A stretch of 64,000 nucleotides of DNA from positions 558,001 to 622,000 of the forward strand of contig NZ_AP018718.1 in assembly GCF_003966565.1 (NCBI RefSeq), given 5' to 3'. A program made the position numbers and the translations under genes. The notes under the pieces are model-generated. The model was given only the letters and a program-made list of their open reading frames with translations, was not told the origin of the DNA and made no database searches. The DNA is from Sulfuricystis multivorans. GTDB lineage: Bacteria; Pseudomonadota; Gammaproteobacteria; Burkholderiales; Rhodocyclaceae. Of the stretch, positions 46,895-55,370 are shown in pieces. Each line of letters starts with the position of its first letter. Positions within the stretch are counted from its first letter, which is position 1.

Positions 46895-47088
46895 GCCCAG
46901 ATCGTGCATTTGGCTGGGCGAAGAGCTTTATGAGGCGCTCGAAATCGGGCTCATATGTCTGGCGGCGATCAGACCGCGAGCGGCAGCGCCCGCGCGTTTG
47001 GCCAATAAACGACGATTGGGTTTCTCGCGCGAACACAAATCTTCGCCGCTGGCGACGAAATCCGCGCACGTTCCAATAGGCAATCTGG
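46895..47088 (-). repeat. Inverted-repeat-bounded intergenic element, copy 3 (diverged, inverted)
   Basis: The ends gcccagatcgtgcatttgg (left) and ccaataggcaatctggga (right) are diverged forms of the arms at 2682 and 17322. Read on the minus strand, the interior after the arm, ttggaacgtgcgcggatttc, parallels ttggaacacgagcgggtttc of copy 2, so this copy is inverted. It fills the whole 200-bp gap between the aldo/keto reductase and the SpsF-like gene. I see no other gene there. Confidence 0.55.
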
Positions 47089-47089
47089 G

Positions 47090-47863
47090 ATGATCCTGGC
47101 GATCTTGCAAGCGCGCGCTTCTTCCACCCGCCTACCCCGCAAGGTGCTGGCGCCGATCCTGGGCGCGCCGATGCTCGCCAGGCAGCTCGAGCGGCTCGCA
47201 CATTGCGGCGAAATCGACCGGCTGGTCGTCGCGACCAGCGTAGAACCCGGTGATGACGAGATTGTTGCCCTATGCAGGCAGCGGGGGGTCGAATGCTATC
47301 GCGGCAGTCTGGACGATGTGCTCGACCGCTTTTACCGTGCGGCAACTCGCCATCGGCCGGAACAGGTCGTGCGCTTGACCGGGGATTGTCCGCTCGCCGA
47401 TCCGGCACTGATCGATGAGCTGATCCGCTTTCACTGTCACGAAGGGTTCGACTACAGCTCGAATTGCCATGAACCCAGCCTGCCCGATGGCTTGGATGCC
47501 GAAATCATCCGCATGGCCGTCCTCGAGACCGCCTGGCGCGAGGCGTGCCTGCCTTCCGAGCGCGAGCATGTGACGCCTTTTATTCGCAACCACCCAGAGC
47601 GTTTCCGCATTGGCCTGTGGAAAAACCCAGTCGATTTGTCCCGGCTGCGCTGGACGGTCGATGAACCGGCAGACCTCGATTTCGTGCGGGCCGTCTATGA
47701 GGCGCTCTATCCGCACCATCCCAGGTTCGGAATGCAAGACGTGCTCGAGCTATTGGCGCGCAAGCCGGAGCTCGTCGCCATCAATGCCGGCTTGCGGCGC
47801 AACGCTGGCTTTGAGAAATCGCTGCGCGCCGATGCGCAGCAGAAAGAGAAGAGCGAGGGCTGA
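47090..47863 (+). CDS. SpsF-like cytidylyltransferase
   Basis: This nucleotidyltransferase of the CMP-sugar synthetase fold has 257 residues. The N-terminal ILQARASSTRLPRKVLAPIL is the SpsF version of the nucleotide-binding loop (QARxxSxRLPxKVL). It continues with YRGSLDDVLDRFYRAA and VRLTGDCPLADPALIDELI. In B. subtilis SpsF acts in spore-coat polysaccharide synthesis; in flagellated bacteria homologues occur in nonulosonate-type glycosylation clusters. It forms an operon with a methyltransferase and an aminotransferase. The exact sugar is unknown. Confidence 0.85.
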   Translation: MILAILQARASSTRLPRKVLAPILGAPMLARQLERLAHCGEIDRLVVATSVEPGDDEIVALCRQRGVECYRGSLDDVLDRFYRAATRHRPEQVVRLTGDCPLADPALIDELIRFHCHEGFDYSSNCHEPSLPDGLDAEIIRMAVLETAWREACLPSEREHVTPFIRNHPERFRIGLWKNPVDLSRLRWTVDEPADLDFVRAVYEALYPHHPRFGMQDVLELLARKPELVAINAGLRRNAGFEKSLRADAQQKEKSEG

Positions 47864-47864
47864 A

Positions 47865-48527
47865 ATGCAAAAGGAAGCTTTTCTGGCCGGTGAGGGAGAT
47901 GCCTGGTTTCAGCGCAACCATGCCGCATTGGGGCTTCAGACGGCGGTGCGCCTAAGGCCGCTCCAGCTCTTCTTGCCTTACCTTGCGCCGGGTGACGAGG
48001 CGCTGGAAATCGGCTGCGCCGATGGCAGCAATCTCGCGGCGCTGGCTAGACAGTGCGGCGTACGCGGCTGTGGAGTGGATCCATCGCGTCAGGCCATAGA
48101 AGCCGGCAAGCGCAAATATCCGATGCTGGATCTGCGTCAGGGCACGGCTGAAGCGCTGCCCTTTGATGAAGGGCGGTTCAAGCTGGTCTGGTTCGGTTTC
48201 TGCCTTTATCTGTTGGATCGCAGCGAGCTGATGCGGGCCATCGCCGAGGCCGATCGCGTCTGTGCTGAAGGCGGTTTCATCGCGATCACTGATTTCGATC
48301 CCGTGTTGCCGTGTCGGCGTCCTTATCATCACCGGCCAGGGCTGTTCTCGTGGAAGATGGATTACAGCCGGCTTTTCTTGGCCAATCCGGCCTATGTGCT
48401 GGTCGCCAAGGCATCTTATGGTCATGGTGCGGAAACCTTTCATCCCGATCCGGGCGAGCGGATCGCGACTTGGCTGCTGCACAAATCCCTCGCTCACGCC
48501 TATTTCCCGGAGGAGGAGCAGCGATGA
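47865..48527 (+). CDS. Class I SAM-dependent methyltransferase
   Basis: A 220-residue methyltransferase with motif I ALEIGCADGSNLAAL near residue 44 and DLRQGTAEALPFDEGRFKLV as motifs II-III. The start is two bases after the SpsF-like stop, and the end overlaps the aminotransferase start (ATGA). The substrate is probably a sugar or sugar precursor of the same pathway. Not assignable to a named family by eye. Confidence 0.82.
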   Translation: MQKEAFLAGEGDAWFQRNHAALGLQTAVRLRPLQLFLPYLAPGDEALEIGCADGSNLAALARQCGVRGCGVDPSRQAIEAGKRKYPMLDLRQGTAEALPFDEGRFKLVWFGFCLYLLDRSELMRAIAEADRVCAEGGFIAITDFDPVLPCRRPYHHRPGLFSWKMDYSRLFLANPAYVLVAKASYGHGAETFHPDPGERIATWLLHKSLAHAYFPEEEQR

Positions 48528-49813
48528 GCGAGCGCTATGCCCGATCCGAAGCCTTTCTTGCCCGCGCCGAGAAGGTCATTCCGCTCGGTTCCCAGACCTT
48601 CAGCAAGAGCAAGACCCAATATCCTTTCGGGGTCTCGCCCTATTTCGCCAGCCATGCCCAAGGCTGCCGTCTCTGGGACATCGACGGCAACGCATACCTC
48701 GATTGCGTGATGGGTCTGGCAGCCTTCATCCTTGGTTATGGCGACCCGGAGGTGAATACGGCGGTCAAAGCGCAGCTCGACAAGGGGAGCCTGTTTTCAC
48801 TGCCGGCAACACTCGAGACCGAAGTTGCCGAGCGCCTGTGCGCGATGGTGCCTTGCGCGGAAATGGTGCGTTTTGGCAAGAACGGCTCGGATGCCACTGC
48901 CGGCGCGATACGGCTGGCCAGGGCCTATACCGGACGCGATCACGTCGCAGTCTGCGGCTATCACGGCTGGCAGGACTGGTACATCGGTTCGACGGCGCGC
49001 AACAAGGGCGTTCCCCAGGCAGTGTGCGAACTGACCCATACCTTCGCATACAACGATCTAGCCTCGCTCGATCGCCTGTTCGACGCCTATCCCGGCCAGA
49101 TTGCTGCCGTAATCCTCGAGCCGATGAATGTCAGCTTTCCGCAGCCGGGGTTTCTCGAAGGCGTGCGCGAGCGCGCTACGCGCCACGGCACCGTGCTGGT
49201 GTTCGATGAGACCATCACCGGCTTTCGCTTCGCCAATGGCGGAGCGCAGGAGGTTTTTGGCGTGATTCCCGATCTCGCGACATTCGGCAAGGGACTTGCC
49301 AACGGTTTTCCGTTGTCCGCTCTCGTCGGGCATCGCGCCTTGATGCGCGAGATGGAGGAAATCTTTTTCTCCTTCACCTTCGGCGGCGAGACCCTTTCAT
49401 TGGCCGCCGCCAGCGCCACGCTCGACAAGCTTGGCAAAAGCCCCATCCTGGCGGAAATCGCTGCGCGGGGTGAACGCTTCAAAGCCGCGCTAAAGGCGCT
49501 GATCGAGCGCAATGGCCTGGCTGGGTGCCTGTCCGTCTCGGGCCATCCGAGCTGGATATTTCTGCTCGTAAGCGATACCGAGGCGGCGAGTCAATGGGAG
49601 ATACGCACCTGGCTGATGCAGGAACTGTTCGCGCGCGGCATCTTGTGGATCGGCAGCCACAATCTGAGCGCCGCCCACGACGAGGCGGCACTCGCTGCCT
49701 TGCTGGATGGCTATGGCGAGATCCTACCGATGCTTTTCCGGCATCTCGTCAAAGGCACATTGAGTCAGGTGCTACGCTGCGAGCCGCTGCAGCCGTTGTT
49801 CCGGGTGCGATGA
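48524..49813 (+). CDS. Class III PLP aminotransferase, glutamate-1-semialdehyde mutase-like
   Basis: A PLP enzyme of 429 residues in the GSA aminomutase/class III aminotransferase fold. FGKNGSDATAGAIRLARAYT is the phosphate-binding part, VLVFDETITGFRFANGGAQE the PLP-ring Asp region, and Lys256 in TFGKGLANGFPLSALVG the Schiff-base lysine. It is not the housekeeping HemL, judging by the operon. In sugar clusters such enzymes aminate keto intermediates. Operon partners are the SpsF-like and methyltransferase genes upstream. The Maf-like gene follows after 60 bp. Confidence 0.85.
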   Translation: MSERYARSEAFLARAEKVIPLGSQTFSKSKTQYPFGVSPYFASHAQGCRLWDIDGNAYLDCVMGLAAFILGYGDPEVNTAVKAQLDKGSLFSLPATLETEVAERLCAMVPCAEMVRFGKNGSDATAGAIRLARAYTGRDHVAVCGYHGWQDWYIGSTARNKGVPQAVCELTHTFAYNDLASLDRLFDAYPGQIAAVILEPMNVSFPQPGFLEGVRERATRHGTVLVFDETITGFRFANGGAQEVFGVIPDLATFGKGLANGFPLSALVGHRALMREMEEIFFSFTFGGETLSLAAASATLDKLGKSPILAEIAARGERFKAALKALIERNGLAGCLSVSGHPSWIFLLVSDTEAASQWEIRTWLMQELFARGILWIGSHNLSAAHDEAALAALLDGYGEILPMLFRHLVKGTLSQVLRCEPLQPLFRVR

Positions 49814-49873
49814 TCCAAGCGGCCAGGCGCATGACAAAATGTTCCATTCCATTCCGGACGAGGAGTGATTTTC

Positions 49874-51922
49874 ATGACCCCCTTGCAACAAGCTTATCTT
49901 GCTCGGCTGCACGCCACCGCTCAGGCCAATCTGGAGTTCCTCCGTCTCAACATGCCGGAGATCCACCGCAAGGTGAGCGAAGGATCGCCGACGGCCACCA
50001 TCGACATCTCCGACCAGGGGGATCTGACCATCCGTCATGCCGACGGCACGGCCCAGCCCTTGCCGCCGTTGATGATCGAATACGCCCGGCGCCTCGCGAT
50101 TTTCGCCGACCCGGACGAGCGTAACCAGCTTTTGGCTTTCCACAACCTGCGCATCACGAGCGAAGAGGAAGACGCGGTTTCCGATACGGCTCACTATTTC
50201 TATTCTAGGCTGGACAAAATTTATCCAGACCTTTTTCGCAAGCATTTCACCAAGCATTACCCCGACGCGCAGGGGCTTTACCGCTATCCGGTGTTCGGCG
50301 ACGAAAAAACCATCCCGCTGCTGATCGTGATCGGCAGCGGCATCGGCTACCCGATCTCACGTCTGCTGCTGGACTATCAGGTGCGCCATCTGATCCTGCT
50401 TGAGACCGATACCGACGCCTTCCGGCTGTCGTGTTTCTTTCACGACTACGTGGAACTGAGCCGCATCGCGATGGAAAAGGGCACCGACCTGACTTTCATC
50501 ATCGAGCCCGATGTCGAGCAGCTTTCCGGGGCTCTGATGAATGCGATGCTCAGGAATCTGCCGCCTTTCTTCGTGCATGGCGCGGCGCTCTTTCCGGCGA
50601 TGCCGGCAGACGAAAGGCTCGAAGAGATCACGACCATGATCACCGACACGCTGTGGCGGATGTTCCACGGGTTGGGGTTTTTCGACGACGAAATCATCTC
50701 GATCCGCCACAGCTTCATCAATCTGCCGCGCCATCACCCGGTCTATCGAAAGCCCAACGTCGTGACGGAAGAAGCCTTTGCCTTCGTCGTCGGCGCCGGC
50801 CCTTCGCTGGACGGATTGTTGCCGCTGTTGCAAAGACATCGGGCTCGGGCGGTGGTCATCAGTTGCGGCACGGCGCTCGCGGCCCTGCACCAGGCGGGCA
50901 TCCGCCCGGATCTGCACATCGAGATCGAGCGCACGGCATTGACCTACGATGTTCTGATCCATTCCCTGCCGCGCGAATTCCTGCATGAAATCGATCTCAT
51001 CACCACCCAGGTCATGGAGCCACGCGTGCTCGAGCTGTTCAGAAGCGCCCGCATCGCGATCAAGGAAGCGGACACGATGGGCAATCTGCTCGTGGCGCGC
51101 GGTTTCATCGAGAGGCCGCCCCTGGAGACGCAGCCCACCGTGACCAACATGGGCCTGACGCTCGCCTTGGGGCTGGGTTTCAAGAAAATCTGTCTTTTCG
51201 GCGTCGATGTCGGCTATAAGGATGAAGCACGCCACCATGCGCGCGATACGGTCTATCACGGCAAGCTGCCCAAGGAAGACCGCCTGCGCCGCCTGATCGG
51301 CAATGTGGCGACGAAACATCTGACCGCGCCCGGCAACTTCGGCGGCAGCGTGAAGACGAATTTCGCTTTCGAATCGGCCCGCCAGCACCTGTCCGGATGG
51401 ATTCGCGCGCATCCTGCGGCGACCGTCTATAACCCCAACGACGGCGCGCTGATCGAAGGCGCCGTGACGATCGAGGCCGAGGATCTGGCAAGACGCCTGG
51501 AAGAGGAGCTACCCAGCCCCGAGCACAAAGCGCGCGTACTGGAGCAGATCGCCAAGGCTTTCGAGCCCATCGATCTTCCGCTTACCTCGGTCGCCCAGGC
51601 GCTGGTGGAAGAGTTCGACCGTTTCGATGCCGAGCTGCGTCCACTGCTCAACCGCAAGATCGCCAGCCGCGCAGAGATCATCGAGCGCATCATCGATACG
51701 TATCGTCTGATACGCACGGAAATCGTCGCCAGCACGGCGTCGTCGATGCTGTTTCGCGGCACCTTGCTGCATCTGATGAGCCTGTGCTTCAATGCCGCTT
51801 CGATCATCGAAGATGACGATGAGGCGATCGCCAAGGCGACCTATGATTTCGGTCTGATCCTCGAATTCATGGAAGCGGCGAGAAACGAGGTGTTGCGCGC
51901 GATCGAAGCCACCGCGCAATGA
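49874..51922 (+). CDS. Maf-type flagellin glycosyltransferase (motility accessory factor)
   Basis: Maf proteins transfer pseudaminic or legionaminic acid to flagellin in the cytoplasm. The 682-residue protein has the family layout: an N-terminal region with LLIVIGSGIGYPISRLLLDY, a central MptE-like (DUF115) Rossmann domain beginning FAFVVGAGPSLDGLLPLLQR and containing CGTALAALHQAGIRPDLHIE and NMGLTLALGLGFKKICLFGV, then DVGYKDE, and a helical C-terminal domain. The ATG at 49874 has aggagtg upstream. Its location just before the flagellin gene and the presence of pseB support flagellin as the acceptor. Confidence 0.88.
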   Translation: MTPLQQAYLARLHATAQANLEFLRLNMPEIHRKVSEGSPTATIDISDQGDLTIRHADGTAQPLPPLMIEYARRLAIFADPDERNQLLAFHNLRITSEEEDAVSDTAHYFYSRLDKIYPDLFRKHFTKHYPDAQGLYRYPVFGDEKTIPLLIVIGSGIGYPISRLLLDYQVRHLILLETDTDAFRLSCFFHDYVELSRIAMEKGTDLTFIIEPDVEQLSGALMNAMLRNLPPFFVHGAALFPAMPADERLEEITTMITDTLWRMFHGLGFFDDEIISIRHSFINLPRHHPVYRKPNVVTEEAFAFVVGAGPSLDGLLPLLQRHRARAVVISCGTALAALHQAGIRPDLHIEIERTALTYDVLIHSLPREFLHEIDLITTQVMEPRVLELFRSARIAIKEADTMGNLLVARGFIERPPLETQPTVTNMGLTLALGLGFKKICLFGVDVGYKDEARHHARDTVYHGKLPKEDRLRRLIGNVATKHLTAPGNFGGSVKTNFAFESARQHLSGWIRAHPAATVYNPNDGALIEGAVTIEAEDLARRLEEELPSPEHKARVLEQIAKAFEPIDLPLTSVAQALVEEFDRFDAELRPLLNRKIASRAEIIERIIDTYRLIRTEIVASTASSMLFRGTLLHLMSLCFNAASIIEDDDEAIAKATYDFGLILEFMEAARNEVLRAIEATAQ

Positions 51923-51959
51923 CCGGATGAAAAAAACGTCACGGGAAGGAGTGCGAAAC

Positions 51960-52634
51960 ATGCGAGCCGATCCTCTGGAGGCCGTAAAGCGGGCCAAACG
52001 CGTGGAGCAAGCCCAAGAGCAGATGCTGGCCGGGCATCTGGACGAGGCGCGAGACCTTTTCGAGAGCCTTCTGGCCGAGGCCGCGGATTTTCCCCAGGCG
52101 CTGCATGGCCTGGGGCTGTGCCTCGTCCAGCAAGGCCGGCATGAAGAAGGCGAGCGCCATTTGCGCGCGGCGCTGGTGCATGCGCCGGACGATCCCCATT
52201 ACTGGAACGATCTCGGCGAGACGCTGCGGCAGATGGGCCGGCACGATGAAGCCATCGAGGCTTATCGTCGAGCGCTGGAGATCGCCCCGCAATTCGTGCC
52301 AGCGGCCAATAACCTCGGTGTCGCCCTGCTGCAGCAGGGCGACATCGATGCCGCCGAAGCCGCCTTCTTGCGCGCTTTGGCTTGCGCAGAAGACGACCCT
52401 TATACCCAGAACAACCTCGGGGTGCTGCGCCAGCATCAAGGCAGGCTCGAAGAAGCGCTCGCAGCCTATGAGACGGCCGTGCTGCTCAAGCCGGATTTCG
52501 CGGATGCCCTTGCCAACTACACCGATTTGCTTCAGCACCATCCCGAGCTGATCGCTGCGTCGGTGCGCCGCCTGGGCGAGACTTTCGATACGCTGCGCGA
52601 AGCCGAAGACAGGAGCGGAGGAAAAACTCGCTAA
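51960..52634 (+). CDS. TPR-repeat protein next to Maf
   Basis: This 224-residue soluble protein is made of about five tetratricopeptide repeats. Clear ones include ALHGLGLCLVQQGRHEEGER, YWNDLGETLRQMGRHDEAIE and AANNLGVALLQQGDIDAAEA. The ATG at 51960 is favoured by ggaaggag upstream; an ATG at 51927 is the alternative. TPR proteins beside Maf genes may scaffold flagellin glycosylation, but this is inference. Its stop codon directly abuts an inverted-repeat element. Confidence 0.8.
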   Translation: MRADPLEAVKRAKRVEQAQEQMLAGHLDEARDLFESLLAEAADFPQALHGLGLCLVQQGRHEEGERHLRAALVHAPDDPHYWNDLGETLRQMGRHDEAIEAYRRALEIAPQFVPAANNLGVALLQQGDIDAAEAAFLRALACAEDDPYTQNNLGVLRQHQGRLEEALAAYETAVLLKPDFADALANYTDLLQHHPELIAASVRRLGETFDTLREAEDRSGGKTR

Positions 52635-52777
52635 GGAAACGCTGAAGAAGGCCGCGAGCGGGATGCAGCGCAAGGCGCACGGAGCGCAGCGACCGAGACA
52701 TAACATGGAGTTAGGCGAGGGAGCGAGCACCGCGCAACGCGGCGATGCGCCCGCGCAGCAACTTATTCAGCGTTTCC
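52635..52777. repeat. Inverted-repeat element between the TPR gene and the fliC promoter
   Basis: Perfect 12-bp arms GGAAACGCTGAA (52635-52646) and TTCAGCGTTTCC (52766-52777) bound a 143-bp element. It starts immediately after the TPR stop codon and ends one base before the fliC promoter. Its interior (52668-52719) shares, in reverse orientation, two blocks with the flgA-flgB intergenic region. acataacatggagttaggc in the interior has the spacing of a simple integron attC half-site (ACATAAC, 5 bases, GTTAGGC), which may be coincidental. Confidence 0.6.
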
Positions 52778-52778
52778 C

Positions 52779-52805
52779 TAAAGTTCCTCTCCTGCCAGCC
52801 GATAA
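52779..52805 (+). promoter_or_regulatory. Sigma-28 promoter of the flagellin gene
   Basis: TAAA (52779-52782), exactly 15 bases, then GCCGATAA (52798-52805) is a perfect match to the FliA consensus. It lies 79 bp before the fliC ATG. A ribosome site aaaaggaga precedes the start. Confidence 0.92.
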
Positions 52806-52884
52806 GGAAGCCAAGGCAGGTCGATCTGCCCAATGGCGCGGAAGAACTCCGCGCCCATCCTCAACCTAGAAAAGGAGATTCATC

Positions 52885-53724
52885 ATGGCACAAGAAGTCA
52901 CCCTGACCGCCTCGATGCGGGCCAACCTGATCAGCCTGCAAAATACCGAAGTACTGCTCAGTCGCACGCAAGAGCGCTTGGCGACGGGCAAGAAGGTCAA
53001 CAGCGCGCTCGACAATCCGCTCAACTACTTTGCCGCGTCCGCGCACATGCAGCGCGCTTCCGATCTGACGGAGCGCAAGGATGGCATGGGCGAGGCGATC
53101 CAGACGATCAAGGCGGCGAACAACGGCATCGAAGGCATCAAGACCCTGCTGTCGAACGCGAAGGGTCTGGTGGAAGCTGCGCGCTCCTCATCCGATACTT
53201 CCGTTCAGGAAGCTCAGTTCCAGGAAGTTATTAGTCAAATCAAGGAGATGGTGCAAGATTCCGGCTATAAGGGCATCAACTTCCTGGGTGGAACTGCTGA
53301 GAGTTTGGATGTGTTGTTCAATGAGACGGGCACCAACAAGCTGACACTGACCGGTTTCGATGGCAACGCTTCTGCCTTGGCGACGTATGGTACTGCAGCC
53401 TCGGGATCGTATTTGACCACCGCTCAAACTTTCGGCGCCGCAGGTAGCAATCTTGACTCGATTGCGGGCGCGATCACTACTGCGATGAGCACGTTGCAAT
53501 CCAAAGCCTCCGTGCTGTCGAGTAACCTCGCGGTCATCAATGCACGGCTGGACTTCACCAACCAGATGGTCAACACGCTGAAGGAAGGCGCGGACAAGCT
53601 GACGCTGGCCGACACCAACGAGGAAGGCGCGAACATGCTGGCCTTGCAGACCCGTCAGCAGCTCGGCGTCACCTCGCTGTCGCTTGCCTCGCAGGCCGCG
53701 CAATCGGTGTTGCGTCTGTTCTAA
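52885..53724 (+). CDS. fliC: Flagellin, short and of alphaproteobacterial type
   Basis: This is the filament subunit, 279 residues long. The N-terminal helix region reads VTLTASMRANLISLQNTEVL followed by LSRTQERLATGKKVNSALDN and PLNYFAASAHMQRASDLTER, and the C-terminus GVTSLSLASQAAQSVLRLF. These endings, and the FlbT and FlaF genes downstream, resemble alphaproteobacterial flagellins rather than enterobacterial FliC. The central domain (about 140-190) is very small and rich in Ser, Thr and Gly, with lower GC in the DNA. It has a perfect sigma-28 promoter and is the probable acceptor for Maf-mediated glycosylation. Confidence 0.92.
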   Translation: MAQEVTLTASMRANLISLQNTEVLLSRTQERLATGKKVNSALDNPLNYFAASAHMQRASDLTERKDGMGEAIQTIKAANNGIEGIKTLLSNAKGLVEAARSSSDTSVQEAQFQEVISQIKEMVQDSGYKGINFLGGTAESLDVLFNETGTNKLTLTGFDGNASALATYGTAASGSYLTTAQTFGAAGSNLDSIAGAITTAMSTLQSKASVLSSNLAVINARLDFTNQMVNTLKEGADKLTLADTNEEGANMLALQTRQQLGVTSLSLASQAAQSVLRLF

Positions 53725-53738
53725 ACTTTCGGGCGGCG

Positions 53739-53765
53739 CAGCGCGGCTTGGGCCGCACGGCGCTG
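53739..53765 (+). terminator. Hairpin after fliC
   Basis: CAGCGC (53739-53744) pairs with GCGCTG (53760-53765), with a GGC/GCC extension inside. There is no T run, so it may be an RNA-stabilising 3' hairpin or partial attenuator rather than a true terminator. Confidence 0.3.
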
Positions 53766-53847
53766 GAGGTGGAACGAAGGCCGTGGCGGGCGCAAGTTCG
53801 TCACGGCATTCGTTCATCACTCCGGAACTGACGCGAGGGGATAGAAC

Positions 53848-54537
53848 ATGGTGAAAGAGGCGCAATCGGTAGCGGCGGCGATACTGCCGCCCATGGCCGG
53901 CATGCAGAAAGCCGACCCGCAGCCGGTCAGGGGCGCCGCCTTGCCTGGCCTCGTTCAGCGCTCCGCATCGGCTTCGATCGGCCCGGCTTCGGTCAATGAA
54001 GCCGCCAACGCGGTCTTTCCCCGGCCTTCTGCAGTCTATGCGCGACTGCAAAGCGCCAAGGATGGATTGCAAAACTCGGCGCTGGTCGACCGGCAGCGTT
54101 TGAACGATGCCGAAACGGTGCAGAAGCTTGCCCGCGAGATGCGGGCCAACCTGATGGCGATCGTCAAGAACTACCCGCCGTTTCCGCCGGACAGCGAAGA
54201 CAGGAAGCGTTACCTCGAGATGGTGGTGGGGTTGCGCAGGGAAATGGAAGCCTTGATGGTGCCGCCGCCGGACAAGGGTGGGCCGCCCGCGCTTTCCGAA
54301 GACGGCCGCGCCGCGCTGGGAAGGCTCACGCCTTCATCGAGTGATGCCGAAGTGGCGGCTGCCGCGGATGCGTTGGCGACGCTGGAGGCGGGGCTGACCG
54401 GATTCGGCGAGGAAATCAAGAGGCGCTGGGTGGAGCAGGCATCGTCGCAGGCGGCGCGGCAGTTGAGCGCCGCCACGGCAGAGCAGCTCGCAAGGGTGGC
54501 AGGCGGGATCGGCACGACCGCGCGGGATCGGGGTTGA
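53848..54537 (+). CDS. Unknown protein between flagellin and FlbT
   Basis: I do not recognise this 229-residue protein. It has no signal peptide or membrane segment. The N-terminal 60 residues are rich in Ala, Pro and Ser and look disordered. The remainder is helical with AETVQKLAREMRANLMAIVK, NYPPFPPDSEDRKRYLEMVV and a C-terminal helix with TGFGEEIKRRWVEQASSQAA. The position between fliC and flbT, with one base between its stop and the flbT start, suggests a role in flagellin synthesis, export or modification. It may be a flagellin-specific chaperone, but nothing in the sequence proves this. Confidence 0.7.
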   Translation: MVKEAQSVAAAILPPMAGMQKADPQPVRGAALPGLVQRSASASIGPASVNEAANAVFPRPSAVYARLQSAKDGLQNSALVDRQRLNDAETVQKLAREMRANLMAIVKNYPPFPPDSEDRKRYLEMVVGLRREMEALMVPPPDKGGPPALSEDGRAALGRLTPSSSDAEVAAAADALATLEAGLTGFGEEIKRRWVEQASSQAARQLSAATAEQLARVAGGIGTTARDRG

Positions 54538-54538
54538 G

Positions 54539-54934
54539 GTGTCGCTCAAGATCAGCCTCAAGGCAGGCGAGCGGCTTTTCGTCGGGGGGGCGGTCGTCCA
54601 GAACGGCCAAACCCCCTGCGATCTGTTGATCCTCAACGACGTCCCGCTGTTGCGGGAAAAGGACATCCTCAACGAAGACGAGGCGAGCACGCATTGCCGA
54701 CGCATCCAGCTGTGCGTGCAGCTGATGTACATGGACACACCGAATCTCTCTGGCTACCAGAAGAAATATGCGCAGCTCGTCGAGGAATTGCTGGTGGCTG
54801 CGCCGAGCACGGCTGCTTTGGTGGCTGAAATCAATCATCATCTGGCCTTCGGCCAGTATTACCAGGCGCTGAAGAGCGCAAAACGCCTGGTGGCTTATGA
54901 AGAGGAGCTGATCCGTCATGTCCAGTCCGCTTGA
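54539..54934 (+). CDS. flbT: Flagellin translation regulator FlbT
   Basis: FlbT, known from Caulobacter, binds fliC mRNA and represses flagellin translation until the hook is complete. The 131-residue protein shows family features: MSLKISLKAGERLFVGGAVV, IRNG-like NGQTPCDLLILNDVPLLREK and LVAEINHHLAFGQYYQALKS. The start codon is GTG at 54539, immediately after the upstream stop. It overlaps flaF by 17 bases. FlbT is characteristic of Alphaproteobacteria, so its presence here is unusual. Confidence 0.88.
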   Translation: MSLKISLKAGERLFVGGAVVQNGQTPCDLLILNDVPLLREKDILNEDEASTHCRRIQLCVQLMYMDTPNLSGYQKKYAQLVEELLVAAPSTAALVAEINHHLAFGQYYQALKSAKRLVAYEEELIRHVQSA

Positions 54935-55319
54935 TGCCTACCGCAGCGTGGAGAAGGCCACTTTGAGCGGACGCGACCTCGAAGCCAGCGTGTTGCTCAA
55001 GGCGGCACAAAAACTCGTCGAGGCGCAGCACCGCCTGGCCGACGAGAAAGATCTGCAAACGCTCGATGAGGCCCTGCGCTACAACCAACGGGTCTGGACG
55101 CTGTTTCAGAGCGAGATCAGCGAGTCGGCCAATCCATTGCCGGAGGAGATCAAAACGAATCTCCTGGCACTGATCGGCTTCATCGACCGGCGCACTTACG
55201 CGCTGATGGCAGAGCCCAAGCCCGATCGCATCGACGTCCTGATCGAGATCAACCGCAACATCGCCGGCGGTTTGCAGGCCGGGTCGGATGCGGCTCGCGT
55301 GTCTGAGGAATCGCAATAG
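54918..55319 (+). CDS. flaF: Flagellin synthesis regulator FlaF
   Basis: FlaF in Caulobacter is a flagellin secretion chaperone and an antagonist of FlbT. The 133-residue protein shows YRSVEKATLSGRDLEASVLL near the N-terminus, ALRYNQRVWTLFQSEISESA in the middle and EIKTNLLALIGFIDRRTYAL near the C-terminus, all matching the family pattern. It overlaps flbT, giving the alphaproteobacterial flbT-flaF pair downstream of the flagellin gene. Confidence 0.88.
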   Translation: MSSPLDAYRSVEKATLSGRDLEASVLLKAAQKLVEAQHRLADEKDLQTLDEALRYNQRVWTLFQSEISESANPLPEEIKTNLLALIGFIDRRTYALMAEPKPDRIDVLIEINRNIAGGLQAGSDAARVSEESQ

Positions 55320-55370
55320 GCAGCGGCTAACCGCAGTCGATTCACCCCATAAAACCTGTTTTTTCGGATT

